Virus record (IMG/VR): IMGVR_UViG_3300048590_000075
Span: 1-53,153 of that record
Source: a virus
Direction: 5' to 3' (one strand)
Length of the DNA stretch: 53,153 nt
Shown: piece by piece, positions 1 to 8,055 of the stretch
Numbering within the stretch: the stretch's first letter is position 1
Layout: every line of letters begins with the position of its first letter
The notes under the pieces: model-generated
What the model saw: only the letters and a program-made list of their open reading frames with translations
Database searches by the model: none
Told to the model about the DNA's origin: nothing
Position numbers and translations under genes: made by a program

Positions 1-246
1 TCGCCTGATAGGTCAACAGCCCGGACATGGCTTCCTCGCCGAGCATCTGGCGCTGTTCTAGCGGCAGCTTCATCACATCGCCGCCCGCCTCGATCATCTG
101 GAAAGCGGCATCCCTTGCCCCGGCCAGTTCCGCCTTCCGCTCGCCGTCGGCGATGGACTGTTCCAGCGTGATCGCGTCAGCCATCGACTTGCGGATCGCC
201 GGGTCTTCCTCGGCCATCACCGTGTCCCACATCGACGGCCGCTCGC
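1..246. repeat. Left copy of terminal overlap
   Basis: Bases 1-246 match 52908-53153 with four substitutions, at positions 32, 59, 68 and 119 of the repeat. Both copies lie in the same reading frame of the M15-domain virion protein gene. I read this as the overlap of a circular or circularly permuted genome, giving a circle of about 52,907 bp. All four differences fall on third codon positions: three are silent and one exchanges Glu and Asp. They therefore look like natural variation between two phage haplotypes and not like random error. Confidence 0.9.
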
Positions 247-1378
247 CGATCGGCGATGTCACCGCTTCCGCCGCCCATTCCGGCAGCGTCTCGCGATGGT
301 AGTCCGCGCCCCACGCGCGATCCCCGCCCACATCGAAATGGAGCGCGTTGTCATAGACGCCGATGCCCGAAAACCCGGCCGCCCGTGCCTGCCGGATCAA
401 GTCCTGCCGCTGTTCAACCGACATGCCCGACACATCCACGTCGAAGGCGTTGCCGTGGACATGCTGCGAGCCCTTGGCGCCGCCGACCGCCTCGTTGTGC
501 GCCGCGTCGCGAAATGCCGAGTTGACCTTGAGCGGAAAGCCGATGGCATCCTCAAGCGCCTTGAACGACGCCATTGCCGGCGCCGAGACATTGGCGAACA
601 ACTCCCGGCCCTTCTGCCAGCCGATGAACTCCTTCACCGCTGGCTGAATCTTCGCCTCAAGGTTCACCACGTCCGCCGGCAACATGCTGTCCTGGTTCTG
701 GCGTAGATACTGCATTGCAGCGACAGGATCGGTGGACGCAATGCGGATCGTCTGGTCGTTGTAGACCTTCGACGTTGCCTTCTGCACTTCCAGATCAAGC
801 TTTTCCGGCGCCCATCCCTCATCCACCGCCCGGCCGCGCAACTCGCCCGTGATGAGGCCGATATTCGCCGCCGTGCTGGCGGGATCGGCCAGGCTGTCCT
901 GATATGCGCTCTCGATCCGTGCCGCCGAGGCGCCCGCCACCCACGTCTTGCGCGCGCTTGCCGAATGCGTGTCCACCGACAGCATGGCGCTCTCAATGCG
1001 CCGATCCAGCACGTCCTGCAGTTTCTTCTGTGCCGGCCGCGACAGTCCTTCCATGGCCTTCGACTTGATGCCTTCCAGTTGCCCGACGACCGCCTGACGC
1101 CTCTGGACCGCCGTTCCGCCTTCGAGGTTCATGAACCCGGCCGTCGGATCGTAAAGCAGCCCCCTGATCTGATCGGAGACAAGCGCGTCACGGTCCTTCG
1201 CTTCAGCCGTCGCCTCGCGGTCGATCATCTCGAAGCCGACACGGGACACTTCGTCGCCAAGCGACGTCACCGCGTCCGCCACCGCCGACGCAGCGCGCGG
1301 CGAGACTTGCGCAATGGCCCGTTGCGGCGCCGGGATCGGGCGCCGGCCCATGTCCGCGACTGTCGGAAGCGTAGCCAT
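1..1378 (-). CDS. Internal virion protein with M15 peptidase domain (N-terminal part, cut by window edge)
   Basis: The first 459 codons of a gene that continues at the right end of the window; joined across the overlap the product is 668 residues. It starts at ATG 1378 with an ATGA overlap to the stop of the upstream gene. At about residues 270-370 there is a D-Ala-D-Ala carboxypeptidase-like (peptidase M15) domain. Its metal ligands are visible in SQHVHGNAFDVDV (His, Asp) and ALHFDVGG (His). Long helical stretches flank it. Its place after the gp13- and gp14-like genes is that of T7 gp15 or gp16, ejected core proteins that open the cell wall during DNA entry. The peptidoglycan-cutting role is inferred from the domain and from position. 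Confidence 0.85.
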   Translation of the reverse strand, partial: MATLPTVADMGRRPIPAPQRAIAQVSPRAASAVADAVTSLGDEVSRVGFEMIDREATAEAKDRDALVSDQIRGLLYDPTAGFMNLEGGTAVQRRQAVVGQLEGIKSKAMEGLSRPAQKKLQDVLDRRIESAMLSVDTHSASARKTWVAGASAARIESAYQDSLADPASTAANIGLITGELRGRAVDEGWAPEKLDLEVQKATSKVYNDQTIRIASTDPVAAMQYLRQNQDSMLPADVVNLEAKIQPAVKEFIGWQKGRELFANVSAPAMASFKALEDAIGFPLKVNSAFRDAAHNEAVGGAKGSQHVHGNAFDVDVSGMSVEQRQDLIRQARAAGFSGIGVYDNALHFDVGGDRAWGADYHRETLPEWAAEAVTSPIGERPSMWDTVMAEEDPAIRKSMADAITLEQSIADGERKAELAGARDAAFQMIEAGGDVMKLPLEQRQMLGEEAMSGLLTYQA

Positions 1379-1857
1379 CAGCCGAAGCGCTCCATGAACG
1401 ACGATCCACCCGCCATAAGCGTCTTGGCCCCGGCCAGAAACCCGGCCCGCTTGTAAGACTTGCCTTCCATCCTTGCCGCCGCTGCCTGTGCCTGCCGGCC
1501 CTTGGCGCGTTCCTCGCCGCCCCATGTCGCCAGCATCTGGCGATAGGTGCCTTCCTCCTCGATGTCGCCGAGAAGCCCGATGTCCTGCCCGCCGCCGCTC
1601 GCCGCCGCCACCGCGCGCGCACGGCTCGCCACAAGGCGCTTCTGTTTTGCTTCCTGTTCGGCCTCAAGCGATGCGGAAGCGCGCTCTGCCGTCGCCTGGG
1701 CTTCGAGTTGCCGTGCCTGAAAGTCGGCCGTCGCCTTCTGCGCGTTGCCGGATGCGATCGACCCGGCGGCCGAAACCACGGAACCACCCGCCGCGAGAAC
1801 CTGACTGAGCGTCGCGCCCTTGATCGCGCCGACCGCAGCCGCGAATAGCTGTGCCAT
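1378..1857 (-). CDS. Internal virion protein B-like (T7 gp14-like)
   Basis: 159 residues. A hydrophobic, Gly/Ala-rich N-terminus (about residues 1-40, with AAGGSVVSAAGSIASG) could insert in a membrane. A long Ala/Glu/Arg helical stretch follows, and the C-terminal half has the pattern YRQMLATWGGEERAKGRQAQ...KSYKRAGFLAGAKTLM, which is typical of the gp14-type core proteins of podoviruses. It sits between the GNAT-like and M15-domain genes, the same order as T7 genes 13, 14 and 15. The role, forming part of the ejection channel through the cell envelope, is inferred from position and pattern. Confidence 0.7.
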   Translation of the reverse strand: MAQLFAAAVGAIKGATLSQVLAAGGSVVSAAGSIASGNAQKATADFQARQLEAQATAERASASLEAEQEAKQKRLVASRARAVAAASGGGQDIGLLGDIEEEGTYRQMLATWGGEERAKGRQAQAAAARMEGKSYKRAGFLAGAKTLMAGGSSFMERFG

Positions 1858-1860
1858 ATC

Positions 1861-2199
1861 CTACCTCGGCTCGTATTTGTAGACGTTGCCGGCGACATGC
1901 CGCCAGCCAAGGCGCAACAGCATCGGCCCGGATGTCTCCGTGCATTCACAGAATGCCGGAAAGTCGATCATGGCCATCAACTGCTTCGCCTTCCGCCAGA
2001 CCGTCATCTTCGCCACACCGGGCTTCAGGTCACTGAACACAACCATATGCTCGCCAGCAACCCGCCAGCCCGCCATGCCGACAACCTCGCCATCGACTTC
2101 AAGCACCCACGCCCGCACCGCGTGATCCGGCTGGCGCCCATGGAACGCGTCGAAGTCCTCCGACCGCGCCGGCCTACTCGTTATCGTGCCGGTCGACAT
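1861..2199 (-). CDS. GNAT-fold virion-associated protein (T7 gp13-like position)
   Basis: 112 residues with the strand pattern of a GNAT acyltransferase fold: AWVLEVDGEVVGMAGW near residue 30 and a C-terminal LLRLGWRHVAGNVYKYEPR. Proteins of this fold are common in podoviruses between the tail tubular B gene and the internal core genes; T7 gp13 holds the same place. Whether it still acetylates anything is unknown, and an assembly role is equally likely. The start at 2199 overlaps the end of the tail tubular B gene by 26 bases, which points to coupled translation. Confidence 0.65.
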   Translation of the reverse strand: MSTGTITSRPARSEDFDAFHGRQPDHAVRAWVLEVDGEVVGMAGWRVAGEHMVVFSDLKPGVAKMTVWRKAKQLMAMIDFPAFCECTETSGPMLLRLGWRHVAGNVYKYEPR

Positions 2200-4828
2200 T
2201 GATCACCGCCGCCAGAACGGTGCAGGGCCGCGGCGCATTGGCGACCAGGCAGATGCGGTTGTCGGTATCCCAGTCGCCGGGAAACTCGATCATGTCCTGA
2301 TCGTAGGCCGCCCATACCGTGCCATCCGCCACGTCATCACCATCCTCGACAAGCGGCAGATCGTCCAGTGTGTTGAAGTCAGGCCCGAACTGAAGCCCCT
2401 GAGCGTGCGTGTCCGCCAAGAGCAGACCGATCTTGTTGACACGTGTGCGCTGCGTCAGGGATACGCCCATGCCGGTCTGGCCGATCAGCTTGGCGCTGCG
2501 ATAGCGCGCCTGATAGCCGAGTCCGGCGCACCATGTCGTGAAACTGGCCGTGAGCGTCGGCAGGGCGCCAGCCACAACCGCGTGCGTGCCCTGATCCGCG
2601 CCATCCGCCCACACCACCACGTCCTTGCCTTCCAGATGCGCCAGCCCCGACACGACGCCCGTCCCGGTGATGGAGCTGTCCGCGAGAAGACTGAGCGCGC
2701 CACCGGCACATTCGTCGATCCGCGCCAGTTCCTCATGATACCGCACGTCAACCCCGCCAATGGTGCGGCGCACCCGGAAGAACACACGATCCTCGATCAC
2801 CGCCGGCAGCACACATACATCCTCGATCACTCCGTCCGTCTCAAGCGGCACCCAGCACACGACATTCTCCGCATCGTCGCGCACCAGGAGCGCCACCGTC
2901 CCGTCCGACAGCACGCAGTAGAGGCGAAAGTCAGGCTCTTCCTGGGCTGCGATCTTGACGATGCCCGCGCCGGAGACTTCCGGCACGAGAATGTTCATCT
3001 TCGTCGCCGCGTAGTCGATCCCGGTCTGATCCGGGCGCAACTCATAGAGGCTGATCGTGTCGCCGCCCACGAAATAACCGACCTTGCCGGAAATGGCCGG
3101 CATCAGCGCAGCGGCTCCCTTCCCGGTAGCCGTCTTGACGTTGTAGTTCGACGGCGTGATCGGCTCGTCAAGCGACGACGACCGCACCACCTGCACCATT
3201 GCGCTTGTGCCGACGAACATCCGCTCGATCGCCATCGCCCAATTCACGTCGAACCCGGCCGCGTCGGAGACCGTGCGGTTGATCGGCGCGGCGTCTCCCT
3301 CATAGTCTGGATCGAACGACGCATAGGCGTCCGAGATCGACCCGAAGGCGCGGCCATTGCCGAACCACCATAGCCGGCCCTGCGATATTTCCACCGCACT
3401 CGGCCAGCCCCGCCAGTCCGACCACGCGCCTTCCGCCCAGATCGTCGTGGCGGAGTTGTCGCCCAAGTCCTTCAGCACGATCGCGCTGGCCGATGTTGCC
3501 GACGTGTAGCCCGTGATCCGCACCACGCCGATGATCGATCCAGCCGAAAATTCGAGGGTTACGTCTGCCGCCCCCGATGTGTAGTCGCCAGCATCGAACC
3601 CCATCCGGTAATAGGCTACCGTGTTGTCAAGCCCATCCGCGTAGTTCGCCGTGCCGTTGGCGGTATAGGTGTTCACCGTCACCCATGCGCCGACATCGCC
3701 GATGGAGCGCTGAAGCCTGAGCGTCCCCGCCCATGTGCCGGCAATGGTGAAGGTGAAGCGCCTGTCCGCGCCGACGCCAGTCACCCGAATGGGGTTGGTA
3801 TAGGCCAGATCAGCCACCAGAAGCCCCTTGACGCGCTGGCCCTGCGACGTGAGACGCCAGAGCGCCCCGACATGCGACGACCGGAACAGCGGCTGCGTCG
3901 CCGTGAGCGTGATAGCCCCGGAAATGGCCGACGGCGTGATCGACACGCTATCGACGTTCTCCACCAGGAACGGCCCGTCGTTCGCCTCGTAGAGCACGAG
4001 CGACCATGAATTGTTGTCGCGCCGCTCGATCCGCCGTTGCTGAACATTGGACGCGACGAAGATCACATCTCCGCTCTGGCGCCAGCGCAGCGTCTTGTTG
4101 TCGGCCGCCGTCGGCCATGGCGTCGGCAGCGTCACGACGCCGCTTTCAATGGCGATGCTGTCCACCAGCACCGGGTATTTCAGGATCGACGAAAACTCGA
4201 CATGGATCGTCGCGTTGCCGGATGGGTTGACGGCGATGCTGTGAACGCCCGTGCGCAGCACGATCTGCCGGAACACGTCATCCGCGCCGGCCGACGAGCC
4301 GATTCGCAGAACGACCGGACCACGCTGCACCGTGATCCGCAGCCCGTGAACCGTGCCGGTCTCCGTGACGCTGATTGACTGGCGCTGGCGCGCCGCAGAG
4401 AACCCGGTCCCGAGCAGCCGCATGTAGCCGCCGGACGACCATATCGAGGAAGCGCCAGCCTCATCCGCCGATGTCCACCCAGACAAATCGCTGTCGAACG
4501 TCCCGTTCGTGATCGTTGCGGCAACTGTCGGGCGACTAACCCGTGTCTCCCCATCGTCCCATATCCGCATCCCGAAGGACGACAGTTCCAGAATGGCGGT
4601 ATCGTCGCGGGAAAACACGAAGGGGATGTAGGAACCATCACCGCCCACCGTCGCGCCCGGCCCGTGCTTCTTCATGCCCGGCCGCAGCGACATCGGCCCA
4701 AGCACCCGCGGCAGCCAGTTCGTCTGTTCCTCGGCCGACAGCCGCACCCGCTCCACATCGACCCGCGCCACCGCCATCCGGCCGATCAGACCGCGGTTGA
4801 ACGTGGCGAGAATGTCGCGCGTCTTCAT
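2174..4828 (-). CDS. Tail tubular protein B / nozzle (T7 gp12-like)
   Basis: 884 residues. The N-terminus (ATFNRGLIGRM...RLSAEEQTNWLPRVLGPMSLRPG) is characteristic of the podoviral nozzle protein that closes the short tail and is often the largest tail tube component. The middle is strand-rich with repeated Ser/Thr-Gly loops, consistent with beta-propeller domains. It overlaps the tail tubular A gene (ATG 4828 against stop at 4825) and its 3' end overlaps the GNAT-like gene. The length is close to that of nozzle proteins in BPP-1-like phages. The assignment rests on pattern and synteny. Confidence 0.8.
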   Translation of the reverse strand: MKTRDILATFNRGLIGRMAVARVDVERVRLSAEEQTNWLPRVLGPMSLRPGMKKHGPGATVGGDGSYIPFVFSRDDTAILELSSFGMRIWDDGETRVSRPTVAATITNGTFDSDLSGWTSADEAGASSIWSSGGYMRLLGTGFSAARQRQSISVTETGTVHGLRITVQRGPVVLRIGSSAGADDVFRQIVLRTGVHSIAVNPSGNATIHVEFSSILKYPVLVDSIAIESGVVTLPTPWPTAADNKTLRWRQSGDVIFVASNVQQRRIERRDNNSWSLVLYEANDGPFLVENVDSVSITPSAISGAITLTATQPLFRSSHVGALWRLTSQGQRVKGLLVADLAYTNPIRVTGVGADRRFTFTIAGTWAGTLRLQRSIGDVGAWVTVNTYTANGTANYADGLDNTVAYYRMGFDAGDYTSGAADVTLEFSAGSIIGVVRITGYTSATSASAIVLKDLGDNSATTIWAEGAWSDWRGWPSAVEISQGRLWWFGNGRAFGSISDAYASFDPDYEGDAAPINRTVSDAAGFDVNWAMAIERMFVGTSAMVQVVRSSSLDEPITPSNYNVKTATGKGAAALMPAISGKVGYFVGGDTISLYELRPDQTGIDYAATKMNILVPEVSGAGIVKIAAQEEPDFRLYCVLSDGTVALLVRDDAENVVCWVPLETDGVIEDVCVLPAVIEDRVFFRVRRTIGGVDVRYHEELARIDECAGGALSLLADSSITGTGVVSGLAHLEGKDVVVWADGADQGTHAVVAGALPTLTASFTTWCAGLGYQARYRSAKLIGQTGMGVSLTQRTRVNKIGLLLADTHAQGLQFGPDFNTLDDLPLVEDGDDVADGTVWAAYDQDMIEFPGDWDTDNRICLVANAPRPCTVLAAVINVDRHDNE

Positions 4829-5469
4829 CTGATCCGCGACCCGCGATCATAGTTGCCGCCGCGAGACGACGCCCACGCACCGACCGGACGAAACTTGACA
4901 CCTTCCTGCATGGCATCCGTCGACTTCGCCTGCGCCAGGTATTTGCGCTGATCCCGCTCGATCAGTTGCAGCTTGGTGTCCGAGTTGGTGATGCGCTCGC
5001 ACGATTCAAGCGCCATGCATGTCTCGAGATAGTAGCGGAAGCTCTCCGTCCACCGCGACGAGTCATGGCCGTAGCTGCCATGCGACGACACATAGCGGAT
5101 GAAGATCGTGTCGTTGTCAGACAGCCAGTATCCGCCTTCGTCGGTGTATTCCTCGGCCGTGAGCGGGCGGCGGAAATATTCGTCCGCCGACAGTCCGGCC
5201 AGGCGCCGGAAGTCGTCCGGCTTGTCAAATGCCCGGCGAAACCCGAAGCCGGGCGTAATGCTCGCGTTGTAGGCACCCTGCACCGATCGAATGGCAAAGT
5301 TCCACTCGCCGCGCTCAAGCGCGTAGTTGACCAGCGCGCCATTGTTCCAGATGCCATCCAGCACCCGCCGCGGCTCGCGGTTTTCCGTAAGCGAGGCCAG
5401 CCGGCGCGAACCAAGGCGCCGCAGCGCCCCGTTGTAGACATCCAGCCGGTCGCTGTTGGTGATCGCCAT
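4825..5469 (-). CDS. Tail tubular protein A / adaptor (T7 gp11-like)
   Basis: 214 residues starting MAITNSDRLDVYNGALRRLG, the usual start of podoviral gp11-type adaptors (DVYN.AL..LG). Other family landmarks are the RRVLDGIWNNG and ALERGEWNFA segments near residues 34-60 and a C-terminal helical part. The protein should form a 12-fold ring between portal and nozzle. The gene lies one base after the 150-residue gene upstream and overlaps the nozzle gene, matching the head-to-tail gene order. Confidence 0.85.
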   Translation of the reverse strand: MAITNSDRLDVYNGALRRLGSRRLASLTENREPRRVLDGIWNNGALVNYALERGEWNFAIRSVQGAYNASITPGFGFRRAFDKPDDFRRLAGLSADEYFRRPLTAEEYTDEGGYWLSDNDTIFIRYVSSHGSYGHDSSRWTESFRYYLETCMALESCERITNSDTKLQLIERDQRKYLAQAKSTDAMQEGVKFRPVGAWASSRGGNYDRGSRIR

Positions 5470-5470
5470 G

Positions 5471-5923
5471 TCAGGCCGCAGCTTTCACATGGTTCAAGAT
5501 CCAGCGTTCCGCCTGTTCCCGAGTCTGGAAGTGATCCTTGACCACTTCGTTGTTGTCCCTGCGATGGACGCGGAACATGACGGACGGCGATCCGTACTTG
5601 GCATAGTAGGGCGCGTCGGCCGCAGCGATGGCTTCATGGCCACCGATTTCGGTGAACTCGATCATCTGCACGATCGCTTCCACCCGGCCGACCGCGCGCA
5701 CGAATACAACCGCGCGCCACGCCATATCCTCCGGGATGATCTTCACCTCGTCACACGGACGAAGTTTCTTGGCAACATGCGCCCACCATCCCGGTTGCAG
5801 CACGTCGTCCATCGTCGTCGTCGCCGGGACGAAGATCGCATAGCGCTGCGTGTAGTGCGCTTCAAGGTTGAGTTGCATCGGCCGCTGCACCTGGCGAGCC
5901 GGCGACTTCACTGCGTCGGTCAT
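5471..5923 (-). CDS. Conserved virion-region protein of unknown function
   Basis: 150 residues, no named domain recognised. The N-terminal 20 residues are Arg/Gln-rich, followed by a strand-rich part (MQLNLEAHYTQRYAIFVPA and EDMAWRAVVFVRAVGRVEA) and a C-terminal helix ending NHVKAAA. It stands between the head-decoration-like genes and tail tubular A, so it is likely to be a head-tail joining or head protein. The start at 5923 follows a purine-rich stretch and the stop is one base before the tail tubular A start. Confidence 0.75.
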   Translation of the reverse strand: MTDAVKSPARQVQRPMQLNLEAHYTQRYAIFVPATTTMDDVLQPGWWAHVAKKLRPCDEVKIIPEDMAWRAVVFVRAVGRVEAIVQMIEFTEIGGHEAIAAADAPYYAKYGSPSVMFRVHRRDNNEVVKDHFQTREQAERWILNHVKAAA

Positions 5924-5981
5924 GGAAAAACCTCATGAAGAAGGAGGGAGGGATGCGGGGCCATGACAGCCCCGCCTCATA

Positions 5982-6719
5982 TCAGTAGCCCCACATCGTG
6001 ATGGCGAACTTGCCCGCCGTGTAGGGCGCGTTGGCCGTGCCTTGCCCCACAAGGTAGAGGAACGCATCCGCAGCCGGCATGTTGGCGAAGAAGGACGTTG
6101 TGCCGAGCGACTGCGTTCCGGCGTTGATGATCTGCGTTCCCGAAAGCGTCGAGATCGCCACATCCTCAACCCCGGTTCCCGCAGCGGCCGAATAGAGATC
6201 GATGTCGGCATCTCCACCGATCGGAGCCTCAAGACACACCATACGGCCGGCAAAGATGGCGCCATTCCGCGCATCCGTGATCTGCGTGACATAGGCCACA
6301 CCAGCTCCATTGGTGCCGATGATGTCCCCGGCCGTGCCGCCGGAATTGAGGCCAGTCAGGTCCAAGATCAGCGTTGTTTCGATATAGTCGCCCTTCGGCA
6401 CGACGGACGACTTCATGACCGTGCCGGTCCCGCCGGTGATGCCGACCCCGGCCGCGCCTGCCTTCTGCGAGGCCGAGAGCGTGGCCGCGCCAGCCGCCAT
6501 TGACGACACCGTGAGCAACGCCGTGGCATAGCCGTTGTCGGTTTCCGAGATCACGACAGCATCGCCGACCCGAAGGCCGACGTTCTGCGCATTGGAGATG
6601 TAGCCGGCCCCGAGCACGACCGAAAGTGCATCGGTCGTGGCAAAGGCCCAGAGGGCCGGGGTGGCCCCGTCGTCCGCCGAAGCCAGAAGCCGCGGCGGGT
6701 AAGCGGTGTTGTAAGCCAT
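5982..6719 (-). CDS. Head decoration-like protein (larger paralogue)
   Basis: 245 residues, rich in Gly, Ala, Thr and Ser, without Cys clusters or charged helices, as expected for a beta-rich capsid surface or fibre protein. The first 75 residues resemble the whole 86-residue product of the next upstream gene (MAY...PP.L..S..G, ...YI.NA..LG...GD.V.I..T.NG.AT), so the two genes are likely paralogues. It sits directly downstream of the major capsid gene. A role in capsid stabilisation or decoration is inferred. Confidence 0.65.
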   Translation of the reverse strand: MAYNTAYPPRLLASADDGATPALWAFATTDALSVVLGAGYISNAQNVGLRVGDAVVISETDNGYATALLTVSSMAAGAATLSASQKAGAAGVGITGGTGTVMKSSVVPKGDYIETTLILDLTGLNSGGTAGDIIGTNGAGVAYVTQITDARNGAIFAGRMVCLEAPIGGDADIDLYSAAAGTGVEDVAISTLSGTQIINAGTQSLGTTSFFANMPAADAFLYLVGQGTANAPYTAGKFAITMWGY

Positions 6720-6780
6720 AGCGGCCTCCGTTGCTGAAAATGATGCGGCAGGGCCGTCGCAGCCCTGCCGCGCGCCGCCG

Positions 6781-7041
6781 TCAGGTGATGGCGGTCAGGG
6801 CCGTCAGGGTGCCGTTGCCGTCAACGTCGACCGTGACCTGCGCCATGGTGGCGAGGCCGTTGGTCGTGTCGATCACATGCACGAAGTCGCCGGTCGCCAT
6901 GCCAAGGTCGCGGGCATTGGTGATGTAGTCGGTGTCATCGAACGCCGTTTCCGGGTCCGCCGACTTGTACATCCACACTTGACCGCGACCACCGACCCCG
7001 GACGAGATCAGGGCCGGGGGGTTGGAAGCCGAGTAAGCCAT
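6781..7041 (-). CDS. Head decoration-like protein (small paralogue)
   Basis: 86 residues: MAYSASNPPALISSGVGGRG, then TDYITNARDLGMATGDFVHVIDTTNGLATM and a strand-rich end. It aligns with the N-terminus of the 245-residue protein encoded just downstream. A gene 13 bases after the major capsid stop with this composition is usually a capsid-associated protein. No catalytic motif is visible. The pair probably arose by tandem duplication with an added C-terminal domain in the larger copy. Confidence 0.65.
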   Translation of the reverse strand: MAYSASNPPALISSGVGGRGQVWMYKSADPETAFDDTDYITNARDLGMATGDFVHVIDTTNGLATMAQVTVDVDGNGTLTALTAIT

Positions 7042-7054
7042 GTGTCAGCCCTCC

Positions 7055-7903
7055 TTAGGCCGGAACGAAGGCGGACCCGTCGTGGTTCATCACGACGATA
7101 CCGCTGTTTTGCAGGATTTGGCTGCCCATGTAGACCGAGCACCGCGCCCACGACACGTCCTGCTTCTCGTCGTAGCCAACCGGCGACATGAGCCCGCCGG
7201 AGTTGACGGCATGGCCGATCGCAGACTTGTGGAACATGAAGCACTTTTCAGCATTGGTGCCCTTTCCCGGAAGGTTCGGGTGAACGATCCAGTTGACGCC
7301 GAGCCACTGGCGCACCTTCGGCCGATCCGACCACGCGCTCGCGTTGGCCGTGACAGGCTTCAGGTCCACGTAGTCGGCGCTGGCGTAGCTCTTGACCTTG
7401 AGCAGGTAGCCGTTGAACGCCGGAGTGACGACAGCGAACACGTTGTTGTCCCACGGCACATCGGCATTCTGAAGGATCGTGAGCGAACGGATCGCCACGT
7501 CTTCGGACGCCGGCGACGCGGTGCCGGTATTGACCGTGCCGGTGTTGAGTTCGGTGATGATGTCCGCGTCGATCTTGCGGTTGATCACCGCCATCGCGTC
7601 GCGTTGCATCAGCTCGCGCTGGTTGCCCTGAGACGCGAAGATGTTGAACCCGGTCTTTTCGACAAGCCGATGCCACTCGACCAGCGTCGCCGTGTATTGC
7701 GTGCTGTCGGTGATGCCGGCCGGGATCAGACCATTCACGCCGCGCGTGGTGGCTTCGCCACCGGAGCCAGCGACCAGGAACTCGGCCTGATTGCCCTTGA
7801 TGACGACTTCAGTCGTCACAGTATCGCGCAGGAGCGATTGATGCTGCTCGAAAACAGCGATCATTTCCTGCCGGTACTGCTTCTGGAAAGCAGTGTCTGC
7901 CAT
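7055..7903 (-). CDS. Major capsid protein (BPP-1-like)
   Basis: 282 residues. An N-terminal helix (MADTAFQKQYRQEMIAVFEQHQ) is followed by an extended loop with VVIKGNQAEFLVAGSG and a compact alpha/beta body with KIDADIITELN and WLGVNWIVHPNLPG, a pattern I associate with capsid proteins of BPP-1-like podoviruses (HK97 fold). The gene follows the scaffold gene and precedes decoration-like genes, the expected place. It should be the most highly expressed late gene. The 152-bp leader in front of it carries two copies of a repeated motif (see 7904-8055). Confidence 0.85.
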   Translation of the reverse strand: MADTAFQKQYRQEMIAVFEQHQSLLRDTVTTEVVIKGNQAEFLVAGSGGEATTRGVNGLIPAGITDSTQYTATLVEWHRLVEKTGFNIFASQGNQRELMQRDAMAVINRKIDADIITELNTGTVNTGTASPASEDVAIRSLTILQNADVPWDNNVFAVVTPAFNGYLLKVKSYASADYVDLKPVTANASAWSDRPKVRQWLGVNWIVHPNLPGKGTNAEKCFMFHKSAIGHAVNSGGLMSPVGYDEKQDVSWARCSVYMGSQILQNSGIVVMNHDGSAFVPA

Positions 7904-8055
7904 TGGATTACCTCATGGGTTGAAGGAGAGGCACATCCGACGCAGGGTATCCGAACGGCCGGCGGGCTCTTGCGAGGGTATCCGCCGCCCGCACGGGGCG
8001 TTGTCTTTCGTGCTGTCTGTCTTTGGTTTCGACGGGGCCGTTGCCGGGGTGTCCA
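7904..8055 (-). promoter_or_regulatory. Leader of the capsid gene with paired GGGTATCCG motif
   Basis: A 152-bp non-coding gap between the scaffold stop and the capsid start, the largest gap inside the head operon. It holds AGGGTATCCG at 7944-7953 and 7975-7984 (plus-strand reading), 31 bases apart. A related pair lies in the leader of the small terminase gene. No ORF or clear sigma-70 promoter is seen here. A processing site, activator site or extra late promoter for the capsid gene are all possible. Confidence 0.45.
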
